Below are positions 23,892-32,677 of a DNA stretch of 55,484 bases, one piece after another. The position numbers and the translations under genes were made by a program. The DNA comes from Roseibium limicola. Lineage in GTDB: Bacteria > Pseudomonadota > Alphaproteobacteria > Rhizobiales > Stappiaceae. Within the stretch, counting starts at the first letter, position 1; the number at the start of each line of letters is the position of its first letter. The notes beneath the pieces were generated by a model, which saw only the letters and a list, made by a program, of their open reading frames with translations, was not told the DNA's origin and made no database searches. The DNA lies in the NCBI RefSeq assembly GCF_017313085.1, contig NZ_JAFLNF010000012.1:1-55484 (forward strand), written 5' to 3'.

Positions 23892-24908
23892 TTACTTCAG
23901 CATGCCCTGGCTGCTAAGGTAGGTCGTCAGGGCTTCATACACATTCTGAGCATTGTCAGAGCGTGCCGCGACTTTCGCCCACTGATCCATTGCGATCGTG
24001 CGGAACTTGGCACGCTCTTCTGCCGACCAGTTGTGAACAGTGATGTTCGGGTCAGCCGTTGCTTCTGCAAAGGCCTTCAAATCGTTCATCGACAGGATGG
24101 CCACAGCATCCTGGGCAAAGTCACGAACCGAAACGGTCAGGATTGCCTGCAGGTCAGCCGGAAGTGCGTTCCACTTTTCGAGGTTCATGGAGACCTCAAC
24201 CAAGGGCATGGAATGAAAACCCGGGTAGACCGGGTTTTCGGCAACCTTGTGCAAGCCCTGCTGATGGTTTGTCGAGAAGACGGTGGAATCGGCTGCGTCA
24301 ATCACACCCTTGTCGAGTGCCGTATAGACTTCCGAGTAAGGAAGGTTCACCGGCACCGCACCAGCGGCTGCAAAGACTTCCTGGATCAGGCCTTCAGGAG
24401 CGCGAACCTTCAAACCCTTGAGGTCATCAACACCATTCAGCGCGCGTTTGGAGACAAAGCCTTCAAGGCCTGTCGTGGTCGCACCGATGAACTTAAGGCC
24501 ATATGGCTCTTCGAGCTTGTTCATCAACTCATATCCGCCACCGTAGTTGATAAAGCGGAACATTTCATCGGGTGCCGACCAGGCGCCGATCGGGTTGGCG
24601 ATCAACCCGAATGCCGGATCCTTGCCGGAGAAATAGCTGACGTCGGTGATGTGGCCATCAAGAATCCCTGCTCCGACGGCGTCCTGGGTTTCGTTGTACT
24701 CAACGACCGACCCGACCGGCAGAAGTTCAATGGCAAGGCGTCCGCCTGACATCTCTTCAACGCGCTCGGTCCAGGCCTTCTGAATACCGAAGTTGGGGTT
24801 TCCCGCCGGATCAACCGACTGGAACGTGAACTGGTATTCTTGCGCGATGGCACCGCTGCCGGTCAGCACGAAAGCTGCGACAAATGCTTTCAGAAAAGTC
24901 TTCTTCAT
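23892..24908 (-). CDS. dctP: TRAP transporter solute-binding protein (DctP)
   Basis: This 338-residue periplasmic protein has a clean Sec signal peptide, MKKTFLKAF then a hydrophobic core, with likely cleavage after GAIA at about 22. The mature DctP domain includes GGRLAIELLPVGSVVEYNET and SEVYTALDKGVIDAADST. The ATG at 24908 follows a strong GGGAGGAAAAACC site. It lies between the dehydrogenase gene and the permease genes. The binding pocket cannot be assigned a ligand by eye. Confidence 0.94.
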   Translation of the reverse strand: MKKTFLKAFVAAFVLTGSGAIAQEYQFTFQSVDPAGNPNFGIQKAWTERVEEMSGGRLAIELLPVGSVVEYNETQDAVGAGILDGHITDVSYFSGKDPAFGLIANPIGAWSAPDEMFRFINYGGGYELMNKLEEPYGLKFIGATTTGLEGFVSKRALNGVDDLKGLKVRAPEGLIQEVFAAAGAVPVNLPYSEVYTALDKGVIDAADSTVFSTNHQQGLHKVAENPVYPGFHSMPLVEVSMNLEKWNALPADLQAILTVSVRDFAQDAVAILSMNDLKAFAEATADPNITVHNWSAEERAKFRTIAMDQWAKVAARSDNAQNVYEALTTYLSSQGMLK

Positions 24909-24993
24909 GGTTTTTCCTCCCAGGGTTGGACATGTTTTCAAGACCCCATGTCCTTGGATCAGTGCGCGGGCTCCTCTCCCGCGAAACGTGGTG

Positions 24994-26031
24994 TCAGGCT
25001 GCACCGCTCAAAGCTGAGCCAAGCGGTGAATTGACCAGATTGCGCAGGCGTCCCTCACTGAGAAACTGCATCGCTGTTTCAACTGACAGGCGCCGTGCGT
25101 CCGAAACGCTTTCCGGGCTGGACCAGGCAGCATGCGGCGTCACGAACAGCCGCTCGCCCACGATGGGGTCGGCGCCGTTGGCATAGGCCAGGGCAATCGC
25201 ATCTGTTTCTGAAGGTGGCTCGACCGGCAGAACATCGATGCCTGCGCCCGCAATGGTTCCCTGACGCAGGGCCTCCAGAAGTGCCTCCACATCAATGATC
25301 GCGCCGCGCGCCGTATTGATCAGCACCGCATGGGACTGCATCATCGCCAGGCGTTCGGCATTGATCATCTTGTTGGTTTCCGCAGTCAGCGGACAATGCA
25401 GGCTGACCACATCGCTTTGCTCCAGAAGCTCTTCAAGGTGATCGCAACGGTCGACACCGGCAGCGATTTCCGTGCCGCGCGACACCAGTGGATCATAGGC
25501 CAGAACGCGCATGCCGAAGGCTTTGGCGCGCAGGGAGGCGGCAATCCCGATGCGCCCCAGGCCGATAACACCAAAGGTCTTGCCGCGCAGGCGGGCCAGC
25601 AGTGGCGCTTTGGAATGATCAAACCCTGCCTGTGGCGATTGCATCAGGTTGCGGTGATAGGAGGAGATGCCGCGACGCATCGTCAGCATCAAGGCCATGG
25701 CATGATCCGCCACTTCCGAGGTCCCATAGTCCGGCGTGTTGCAGACCGGAATTCCAGCTTCGGCAGCCGCCTGCAGATCGATATGATCAAACCCGACACC
25801 GGCCCGGACAATGATCTTGCAACGCTGCAATTTGGAAATCAGCTCACGGGTCACCGGCATTTCGTGCCAGACCACCATCCCGTCACAGCTGCGCAGAGCA
25901 TCGTCGGGCAAACGGTCGGTGCTCCGCTCGCGGAAAATATCCCAATCCACCTCGTTGCCTGCCGTAGCCCGTTCAATCTTGGCATCATCCGGATATTGGG
26001 CATCAGGTGTCAGAAGGCGTAGGCGGGACAT
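24994..26031 (-). CDS. D-2-hydroxyacid dehydrogenase (C-terminal-binding-protein-like)
   Basis: This 345-residue NAD-dependent dehydrogenase oxidises or reduces a 2-hydroxy/2-oxo acid pair. The nucleotide motif is GLGRIG (157-162). The catalytic residues are R242 in TARGAIID, E271 in PVEPP and H300 in TPHAAWSS; the W after the histidine is typical of the CtBP-like branch. An AGAGG site precedes the ATG. It is the first gene of the operon, opposite a GntR/FCD gene and next to a long palindrome. It should act on the compound imported by the TRAP system. Confidence 0.88.
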   Translation of the reverse strand: MSRLRLLTPDAQYPDDAKIERATAGNEVDWDIFRERSTDRLPDDALRSCDGMVVWHEMPVTRELISKLQRCKIIVRAGVGFDHIDLQAAAEAGIPVCNTPDYGTSEVADHAMALMLTMRRGISSYHRNLMQSPQAGFDHSKAPLLARLRGKTFGVIGLGRIGIAASLRAKAFGMRVLAYDPLVSRGTEIAAGVDRCDHLEELLEQSDVVSLHCPLTAETNKMINAERLAMMQSHAVLINTARGAIIDVEALLEALRQGTIAGAGIDVLPVEPPSETDAIALAYANGADPIVGERLFVTPHAAWSSPESVSDARRLSVETAMQFLSEGRLRNLVNSPLGSALSGAA

Positions 26032-26077
26032 TGGGAACCTCTTGAATTTTAGAACGCGTTTTGCGATTGCATTATTT

Positions 26078-26095
26078 ATTCTAGAATTCTAGAAT
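26078..26095. promoter_or_regulatory. 18-bp perfect palindrome, likely GntR/FCD operator
   Basis: ATTCTAGAATTCTAGAAT is its own reverse complement and also two tandem copies of TTCTAGAA. It lies in the divergent gap between the dehydrogenase operon and the FCD regulator, 47 bases from the dehydrogenase start. Its length and position suit a dimeric autoregulated repressor. Confidence 0.7.
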
Positions 26096-26209
26096 TTGAA
26101 CAAATGTCAAACACATTTTTCCAGATGTCCGAAAAAGCCCTCAAATCCGGCGATTGCAGGTTTGGGGCTCGGTGATGTAAAGAAGCGGACCAGAAACAAG
26201 GAGACAAGC

Positions 26210-26923
26210 GTGTCGCTGACCCAGGAAGCCTGTGACCGCATTCGAGACGCCATCGTTTCCGGCAAGTTCGATTTCGGGGAGCGATTGTCGGAAGAGCAGA
26301 TTGCCAGAGCACTCGGCATGAGCAAGGCCCCGGTGCGCGCCGCCTTCATGGACCTGCGCGACATGGGACTGGTGACGATTGTCCCGCAAGCCGGAACCTA
26401 TGTGTTCACCCCCTCACGGCAAGACGTGGAGGAGATGAGCCGCTTTCGGGCGATGCTGGAGCAAGAAGCGCTCCAGAGCGCCCTTAAGCGCAACCCCGAA
26501 GCGCTGGTTCACCACCTCTCAGCGGCGATCTCGCAGATGGATCACGCCATCGCAGTGGGCGAGTGGGCGCTCTACAGCAGCGCCGACAGTGCGTTTCACC
26601 GCGCCTTCCTGCAGCTCGCCGGCAATCGCTATCTGGAAAAGGCCTATGATCTGACGGCCACCGCCCTGGAAGCCCTGCGTGCGCGCCTGCAGGCCGGCGA
26701 AGGCGATTTCTGGCGCCGATCCTACTCCGAGCACACAAAGATGCGAGACCTGATCGCCGCCGGTGCGTTCGACGATGCCGACGCGCTGCTACAGGACCAT
26801 ATCCTGATCATCATACGCTCCCTGGCACTACCCGACACCAGCTTGCAGACCCGCCAGAAAAGCCAACGCCGCTCTGATCAGGAATACCTGGACCTCCTCG
26901 CCAGCAAGCCCGCGCTGCTTTGA
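26210..26923 (+). CDS. GntR family regulator, FCD subfamily
   Basis: This 237-residue regulator has a GntR winged helix (1-70; RLSEEQIARALGMSKAPVRAAFMDL) and a helical FCD effector domain containing the metal-site histidines in DSAFHRAFL and SEHTKMRDLI. The start chosen is GTG at 26210 because AAGGAG lies seven bases upstream; the frame opens earlier at TTG 26096 but without a ribosome site. FCD regulators commonly sense hydroxy or sugar acids and repress their catabolic operon. It is divergent from the TRAP/dehydrogenase operon and tail-to-tail with the E2 gene, 24 bases apart. Confidence 0.9.
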   Translation: MSLTQEACDRIRDAIVSGKFDFGERLSEEQIARALGMSKAPVRAAFMDLRDMGLVTIVPQAGTYVFTPSRQDVEEMSRFRAMLEQEALQSALKRNPEALVHHLSAAISQMDHAIAVGEWALYSSADSAFHRAFLQLAGNRYLEKAYDLTATALEALRARLQAGEGDFWRRSYSEHTKMRDLIAAGAFDDADALLQDHILIIIRSLALPDTSLQTRQKSQRRSDQEYLDLLASKPALL

Positions 26924-26947
26924 GCGCAGACGAGGATGGCACGCGGT

Positions 26948-27829
26948 TCAGATCATCATGCGCCGGGGATCTGCAAGGAAACCCGCATAGGTGCTGAGGA
27001 ATCGCGCGGCATCGGCACCATTGATCACCCGATGATCGTAGCTCAGGTCGAGTGGTGCCATCAGCACTGGTTGGAAGGCGCCTCCGTCCCAGACCGGCTG
27101 CATCTCAGCCCGCGTAATGCCAAGAATAGCAACTTCCGGCGGATTGACGATCGGCGTGAAGGCCGTTCCCCCGATCCCACCCAGGTTGGTGATGCTCATC
27201 GACGCCCCACCCATTTCGTCGGGACGGACCTTCCGCTCCTGAGCACGCGATGCGAGGTCGGAGATTTCGCCAGCTAGTTGCCATAGGCCCTTCTTGTCCG
27301 CATCGCGAATGACAGGAACTATCAGGCCTTGTGCCGTGTCCACCGCGATGCCGATGTGGACATAATCTTTGAGAAACAACGTCTCACAATCAGCGCTCAA
27401 GGAGGCGTTAAAGCGCGGAAACTCCCGCAGAACCCGAGCCAATCCGCGCACATGAAATGCCAGCGCTGTCAGCTTGACGCCACGTTGCCGCGCCTCGGTC
27501 TTCAGCTCCTTACGAAACGCCTCAACGGCACTCATATCAGCGCGGTCATGATGGGTGACAGCCGGAATGAGGCTATGCGCTGCGGCCATGTTCCTGGCCG
27601 CCACACGGGCGAACCGGCTTATCGACTCCGACGTGATCTCACCATAAAGCGAATGATCAACCTCCCAATAAGACCTGTCCCCGGAGGCGGGAGCGGGTTT
27701 GTTTCCCCCCGCAATCACGTCTTCGCGGGCAATGGACTTGCGGCCGATATCCCGGGCCAGTTGTTCAATGTCGATGCCCTTTTGTCGGGCCAGCGCCCGA
27801 ACGGAGGGCGGAGCGATTACATCGGTCAT
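26948..27829 (-). CDS. Lipoyl-less 2-oxoacid dehydrogenase E2 acyltransferase
   Basis: This 293-residue protein is an E2 catalytic unit without a lipoyl domain. It starts with an E1/E3-binding domain (about 8-45; PSVRALARQKGIDIEQL) and continues with the chloramphenicol-acetyltransferase-like core, ending in SYDHRVINGADAARF with the catalytic H266. N270 replaces the more usual Asp, a substitution I recall as functional in Azotobacter E2p. The start has AGGA seven bases upstream and sits eight bases after the aldehyde dehydrogenase stop. It must accept acyl groups from lipoyl arms on another protein, and the two-lipoyl protein of the same operon is the clear candidate. Confidence 0.9.
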   Translation of the reverse strand: MTDVIAPPSVRALARQKGIDIEQLARDIGRKSIAREDVIAGGNKPAPASGDRSYWEVDHSLYGEITSESISRFARVAARNMAAAHSLIPAVTHHDRADMSAVEAFRKELKTEARQRGVKLTALAFHVRGLARVLREFPRFNASLSADCETLFLKDYVHIGIAVDTAQGLIVPVIRDADKKGLWQLAGEISDLASRAQERKVRPDEMGGASMSITNLGGIGGTAFTPIVNPPEVAILGITRAEMQPVWDGGAFQPVLMAPLDLSYDHRVINGADAARFLSTYAGFLADPRRMMI

Positions 27830-27837
27830 CGAATGTC

Positions 27838-29268
27838 CTACCAGCTCGCGGAAATATACTGGGCTTCCATGAACTCGAGCATGCCTTCATGCCCGCCTTC
27901 ACGACCAAGACCGGATTGTTTCGTCCCACCAAACGGCGCTGCCGGATCCGACACAAGGCCTCGGTTGAACCCGACCATTCCGTAATCCAGGCGTTCGCAC
28001 ACACTCAGACCGCGTCTCATGTTCTCGGTAAAGACATAGGCAACCAGCCCGTATTCGGTGTCATTGGCACGGCGAATGACGTCCTCTTCATCGGAGAAGG
28101 TCTGAATCGCGGCAACCGGACCGAAAATCTCGTCCTGCACGCAATCGGCATTCTGCGGCACACCGGACAGAACCGTGGGTGGATAGAAAAAACCGGTCCC
28201 CTGAACCGGCTTGCCGCCGAGCTCGACCTTCGCGCCCTTGGAAACCGCATCTTCGACGAAGGCTGTGACCTTGTCGCGGGTGTCCGCATTGACCAAAGGC
28301 CCAACATCGACGGACGGATCCAAACCGTCGCCGACCTTCAGCTTGCCCATCGCTTCCACCAACTTGCGCGTATAGTCCCCAGCGACTGACTCATGAACGT
28401 AAATGCGATTGGCAGCTGTGCAGGCTTCACCGAGATTGCGCATTTTGGCCAGTATCGTACCTTCCACGGCGGTCTTCAGGTTTGCGTCTTCAAAGACAAT
28501 CAGCGGCGCGTTACCCCCCAGCTCCATTGCAGGCTTCAACACTTGATCGGCGGCGGAATGCAGGAGCTTGCGACCAACCGACGTCGAGCCGGTGAATGAC
28601 ACGACCCGTACGCGGGGATCATGCAGCATGTGGTCAACGAGCGCGCCGGTTTGTCTGGACGGAAGCACGTTGACCAGACCGGCAGGAACACCCGCTTCCT
28701 CAAGCAGCGGCATCAGTGCAAGCATGGTCAGAGGCGTTTCGGATGCCGGTTTGATGATGACTGCGCAACCGGCTGCGAGTGCGGGCGCAATCTTTCTCGT
28801 CCCCATCGCCGCCGGATAGTTCCACGGCGTGACCAGCACAGCGATCCCGGCTGGCTTATGTTGCACAATGATGCGAGCGCCCGAGGCTGGCGCATGGGTG
28901 ATCATGCCGTCGGCGCGCACAGCTTCCTCTGAAAACCAGCGGAAGAATTCAGCCGCGTACGTCGCTTCTCCCATGGCGTCGCCACGGGCCTTGCCGTTTT
29001 CCAGAGTGATCAGCTTGGCGAAATGCTCCAGCCGTTCGGTCATCAGCTCCCACGCTTTGCGCAGCACTTCGGAGCGTTGGCGCGGCGTGCGCGCAGCCCA
29101 CTCTTTCATCGCAGCTTCCGCCGCATCCAGAGCAGCGTCGGCATCTGAAATCTCAGCCGAGGCGACAGAGGCCAGAACCGTTTCATTCGAGGGGTTGAGA
29201 ACATCAAAACGCTCTTTTGAGGCACCTTCGTGCCAACCGCCGTTGATGTAGAGATTGGTAAATTCCAT
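27838..29268 (-). CDS. NAD(P)-dependent aldehyde dehydrogenase (SSADH-like)
   Basis: This 476-residue enzyme oxidises an aldehyde to its acid. The catalytic cysteine is C283 in EACTAANRIYV, the general base E249 is in MELGGNAP, and the oxyanion Asn is N150 in TPWN. The EACTAANRIYV context is like the succinate semialdehyde dehydrogenase branch. The start at 29268 has GGAG seven bases upstream. It lies between the two E2-type genes, so it probably oxidises the aldehyde released by the E1 component when it cleaves an alpha-ketol. The specific aldehyde is unknown. Confidence 0.92.
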   Translation of the reverse strand: MEFTNLYINGGWHEGASKERFDVLNPSNETVLASVASAEISDADAALDAAEAAMKEWAARTPRQRSEVLRKAWELMTERLEHFAKLITLENGKARGDAMGEATYAAEFFRWFSEEAVRADGMITHAPASGARIIVQHKPAGIAVLVTPWNYPAAMGTRKIAPALAAGCAVIIKPASETPLTMLALMPLLEEAGVPAGLVNVLPSRQTGALVDHMLHDPRVRVVSFTGSTSVGRKLLHSAADQVLKPAMELGGNAPLIVFEDANLKTAVEGTILAKMRNLGEACTAANRIYVHESVAGDYTRKLVEAMGKLKVGDGLDPSVDVGPLVNADTRDKVTAFVEDAVSKGAKVELGGKPVQGTGFFYPPTVLSGVPQNADCVQDEIFGPVAAIQTFSDEEDVIRRANDTEYGLVAYVFTENMRRGLSVCERLDYGMVGFNRGLVSDPAAPFGGTKQSGLGREGGHEGMLEFMEAQYISASW

Positions 29269-29297
29269 GATTTTCTCCATTGGCCGGAGGCTCCTTT

Positions 29298-30641
29298 TCA
29301 AAGCAGATGGCGCAAAGGCTGCTTCAGCCGGCCGGCAAAGTCGGAAAACGCACTTATCGCCTTGCTTGCGCTCATCTGAACATCCTCAAACTCGAGCGTG
29401 AGGATCAGGTTCTCGTCGGTTTTAGTCAGGCTCAGGACCGGTGCCCCGTCTGCGCCGAGTTGCGCAGTCTCAATGCAGGTGGAACGCAAATCATGCACAC
29501 AAAGATCTACCACACTCTCCGGGTCCACCTTCTCGATCTGACCCAGACGCAGCGATGAGACAGCATAAACCCAGGTTTGCTCTGGCGTCTCCAGCCGCAC
29601 AACCCCGGGCACTTTGCCAAAGCTCGCTGCTGCAAACCCTGCCAGAAGCGCTTGTTCTTCGTGTACACCCGCGGTTGCCACAGCCCAATCGGCAAAGGCG
29701 TTCCAACCCTGTCTGGGAACCCCGGCTTTCAGATGGCGTGTCACCTTCTGAATGGCGGCAGCCTCTCTCCTGGGGAGCGCTCTAAGAACCTCCAGGTCCT
29801 TGACGTGGAACGGTTGCGGATGCCCGACCTTGACGAGGCTTGCGAGATCCAGGCCTTGTTCCAGCGCAAGCCGACGCACCTTCGGCGAGGCCAGAATTCT
29901 TCCGTTGGTGGGCGCCTGTGCCAGTGAGGATTTCTGCTTTGATGGCTGTAGGCTTAGCTGAGTGGCCGGGGCTTTCGACGGCACCTCGGCTTCAGCCGGA
30001 GCCTCACTTGCTTCCGGTGGCGCCGATCCCGATGCGCCAGCGCTGCGGGTAAGGGTTTTTTCCGGCTTACTCTGAGAAATGATTGCAATGCTCTGACCCA
30101 CCGGCACATCTTCCCCGGCTTCTGCCAGAAGAGCCGCAACGAACCCGTCGATCCCGGCATTGACCTCAACCGTGCTCTTGTCGGTCTCCACTTCAAACAG
30201 AACATCGTCTGCCGCGACAGCATCGCCGGCGTTCTTCTGCCAGGACACCAGCAATCCCGTGTCCTGCGCCATGCCCAGTGTCGGCATGATCACGGTATGC
30301 CCCTCAGGGACGGCATTGTCCTCCTCCTCCGGTGTTGGTGCTTTGGAAGCATCAGCTATGGGTCGGGGAGCGTTGCCAGTCTGAGCACTACTCCGGCTTT
30401 CAGGCGTGTCGGAAATCCGGGCGATAACCTCACCAACCGGCACATCAGCACCGGCTTCGGCGATCACATCAGTCAGAAACCCATTGCCTAGCGCCTCCAC
30501 TTCCATGGCTGCCTTGTCAGTCTCGACCTCGAAAAGCACATCACCCTCTGCCACTGCGTCTCCCGGCTTCTTGTGCCACGCGATAATCTGACCGGTTTGC
30601 TGTGCCATGCCGAGAGCCGGCATGATGACATCAAGCGGCAT
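29298..30641 (-). CDS. Two-lipoyl E2-like carrier with a degenerate catalytic domain
   Basis: This 447-residue protein has lipoyl domain 1 (1-78, lipoyl lysine K43 in ETDKAAMEVEA), lipoyl domain 2 (about 113-190, K154 in ETDKSTVEV), an Ala/Pro-rich linker and an E1/E3-binding domain (about 247-283). The C-terminal region (300-447) lines up with the end of E2 catalytic domains, but the DHRxxDG position reads EDVQMSAS, so the catalytic histidine is gone. It should act as a swinging-arm carrier and scaffold. It overlaps E1 beta by 11 bases and has GGGGAG seven bases before its ATG. A separate lipoyl-less E2 in the operon provides the catalysis. Confidence 0.88.
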   Translation of the reverse strand: MPLDVIMPALGMAQQTGQIIAWHKKPGDAVAEGDVLFEVETDKAAMEVEALGNGFLTDVIAEAGADVPVGEVIARISDTPESRSSAQTGNAPRPIADASKAPTPEEEDNAVPEGHTVIMPTLGMAQDTGLLVSWQKNAGDAVAADDVLFEVETDKSTVEVNAGIDGFVAALLAEAGEDVPVGQSIAIISQSKPEKTLTRSAGASGSAPPEASEAPAEAEVPSKAPATQLSLQPSKQKSSLAQAPTNGRILASPKVRRLALEQGLDLASLVKVGHPQPFHVKDLEVLRALPRREAAAIQKVTRHLKAGVPRQGWNAFADWAVATAGVHEEQALLAGFAAASFGKVPGVVRLETPEQTWVYAVSSLRLGQIEKVDPESVVDLCVHDLRSTCIETAQLGADGAPVLSLTKTDENLILTLEFEDVQMSASKAISAFSDFAGRLKQPLRHLL

Positions 30642-31626
30642 GGATCAACTCCCCTCTGACAAGCCTTCGCGCCTGATCGGCCACCCGTTCCGGTGTGGGA
30701 ACCGTTATATCCTCCAACGCAGGACTGAAGGGCACGGGCACATCCATTGCCCCAAGCCTCAACACCGGCGCATCGAGATGGTAAAAGGCTTTTTCGTTGA
30801 TACGGCTGGCGATTTCTCCGGTCACGCCATAGCTCTGGTGACCTTCATCGACGATTATGACACGGCTGGTTTTCTTTGCTGATTTCAGCAGCGTTTCTTC
30901 GTCGAGCGGAACAATGGTTCGCGGATCGATCACCTCCGCCGAAATCCCCTCCTTGGCGAGGACCTCTGCCGCAGCCTGACAGACCTGAACCATTGAAGAC
31001 GTGCCGATCAGGGTGATATCGACCCCTTCTTGCAGTACATTGGCCTGACCAAACGGGATCAGATACTCCTCTTCCGGCACCCCCGCCTTGTCGTTATACA
31101 TCAGCTTGTCTTCGAAGATCACGACAGGATTGTTGTCCCGGATCGCGGTCTTCATCAGCCCCTTCGCCTCATAGGCAGAAGACGGCATAGCGATTTTCAG
31201 ACCCGGAACATGAGCGACAAGCGCATGCAGGGACTGGGAATGCTGGGCTGCCGAACGGCGGGTCGCCCCCATGTTCGTGCGAAGCACAAGCGGTACGTTA
31301 AGTTTTCCGCCGGACATGTAGTGGGTCTTGGCGGCTTGATTGCAGAGCTGATCCATCACGAGAAAGAGGAAGTCGCCGAACATCAGATCGACCACCGGTC
31401 GGGTTCCGGTCATTGCTGCCCCAACTGCGATGCCCATGAACCCCGGCTCTGCAATCGGCGTATCGACCACCCGCTGGGTGCCGAATTCCTCAACCAATCC
31501 ACTCAGCACCTTGAAGGGTGTTCCCGCTTCGGCAACGTCCTCACCGATGATGAAGACCGTCGGGTCGCGACGCATTTCCTCGGCGAGCGCTTCGTTGACA
31601 GCCTGGGACAGAGTTATCTTTCGCAT
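30631..31626 (-). CDS. acoB: Acetoin dehydrogenase-like E1 beta subunit
   Basis: This 331-residue protein is the beta half of a thiamine-diphosphate-dependent E1. Typical blocks are IGEDVAEAGTPFKVLSGL (27-44), VVDTPIAEPGFMGIAVGAAM and GATRRSAAQHSQSLHAL, the last carrying active-site histidines. It forms a heterotetramer with the alpha subunit. The start at 31626 follows GAGGAGAGAACC, and the open frame upstream overlaps E1 alpha. E1 beta alone does not separate pyruvate from acetoin specificity; the alpha subunit and neighbouring diol-dehydrogenase-like SDRs favour acetoin-like ketols. Confidence 0.9.
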   Translation of the reverse strand: MRKITLSQAVNEALAEEMRRDPTVFIIGEDVAEAGTPFKVLSGLVEEFGTQRVVDTPIAEPGFMGIAVGAAMTGTRPVVDLMFGDFLFLVMDQLCNQAAKTHYMSGGKLNVPLVLRTNMGATRRSAAQHSQSLHALVAHVPGLKIAMPSSAYEAKGLMKTAIRDNNPVVIFEDKLMYNDKAGVPEEEYLIPFGQANVLQEGVDITLIGTSSMVQVCQAAAEVLAKEGISAEVIDPRTIVPLDEETLLKSAKKTSRVIIVDEGHQSYGVTGEIASRINEKAFYHLDAPVLRLGAMDVPVPFSPALEDITVPTPERVADQARRLVRGELIHAA

Positions 31627-31636
31627 GGTTCTCTCC

Positions 31637-32620
31637 TCAGGCGGCATAAACATGCATGTCCACTTCGGACACATCGGGATATTTGGCCTGCAAGGCGTAT
31701 TCGACCGCAGCGCTCGCATCGGCCCGGATATCGGCGTTCAAGCTGTCGAGTTCGGCTTCGGTCGCAATACCTTCGGCCACCAGCCAGGAGCGGAAGCGAA
31801 TGATCGGATCTCGGTTCTCCTTCCAGTCCCTCTCTTCTTGTTTGGAGCGGTAGTATTCGCGGTTGATATCGCCAACATGATGGCCATGATAGCGATAAGT
31901 CATCAGTTCCATGAAGAATGGCCCCTCCCCCTTGCGACAGCGGTCGACCAGCTTTTCGGTGAGCGCGTTGACGGCTAGAACGTCCTGACCATCGACCTGA
32001 TGCGCTTCGATACCGAAGGCCTGCGCGCGTCCGAGAATCGACCCGGCGGCGATCTCCTCGGTTCGGGTGTATTCGGAGTAGCCATTGTTTTCGCAGGCAT
32101 AAATGACCGGCAAACTCCACAACGCGGCCATGTTCATGACCTCATACATCAGACCCTGCGCGGTGGCGCCATCTCCGAAGAAGCAAACAGTGACGTCGTC
32201 CTTGCCGAGCATCTTTGCAGTAAAGGCCGAACCGGTGGCGATCCCCATTGAGCCGCCGACGATGGCATTGGCTCCAAGATTTCCATTGGACTGGTCGGCG
32301 ATGTGCATCGAACCACCCTTGCCCCGGCAGTAGCCTTCTTCCTTGCCCAGAAGCTCACAGAACATTTCCTTGAAGTCCGCGCCCTTGGCCACGCAGTGAC
32401 CGTGCCCGCGGTGGGTCGAGGTGATCTTGTCCGTCATCCGCAGAGCTTCACAGATCCCCACAGCCACTGCTTCCTCACCGGAGTACATGTGCGTGAGACC
32501 GGGCATCTTGGCCGACAGGTAGAGCTGGTTGGCGTTGTCTTCGAATGTGCGGATGCGCGCCATTTGGCGATACATCTGCAGAAAGTCTTCCGTGTTGTGC
32601 GTCTTTTTGGCAGCGCTCAT
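31637..32620 (-). CDS. acoA: Acetoin dehydrogenase-like E1 alpha subunit
   Basis: This 327-residue thiamine-diphosphate enzyme subunit has the cofactor motif beginning GDGATAQG (149-156) and ending ENNGYSEYT, plus GTHRGHGH-like ITSTHRGHGHCVAKG and GKGGSMHIAD. The PGLTHMYSGEEAVAVG and GHGHCVAKGADFKEMFCELLGK segments resemble AcoA more than pyruvate E1. With E1 beta it should cleave an alpha-ketol (or decarboxylate a 2-oxo acid) and load an acyl group on lipoate. No dihydrolipoamide dehydrogenase gene is in the window, so a housekeeping E3 would serve. Confidence 0.9.
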   Translation of the reverse strand: MSAAKKTHNTEDFLQMYRQMARIRTFEDNANQLYLSAKMPGLTHMYSGEEAVAVGICEALRMTDKITSTHRGHGHCVAKGADFKEMFCELLGKEEGYCRGKGGSMHIADQSNGNLGANAIVGGSMGIATGSAFTAKMLGKDDVTVCFFGDGATAQGLMYEVMNMAALWSLPVIYACENNGYSEYTRTEEIAAGSILGRAQAFGIEAHQVDGQDVLAVNALTEKLVDRCRKGEGPFFMELMTYRYHGHHVGDINREYYRSKQEERDWKENRDPIIRFRSWLVAEGIATEAELDSLNADIRADASAAVEYALQAKYPDVSEVDMHVYAA

Positions 32621-32677
32621 GACAAGTACTCTTGAAAAGAGCCCGGCCCATTGAGGCCGGGCAGTTTCGGGAGGAGA

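Noticed and set aside
26948..27829. Loss of activity in the lipoyl-less E2 because N270 replaces Asp
   Set aside because: The catalytic His is kept, and I recall Asn at this position in the active Azotobacter E2p.
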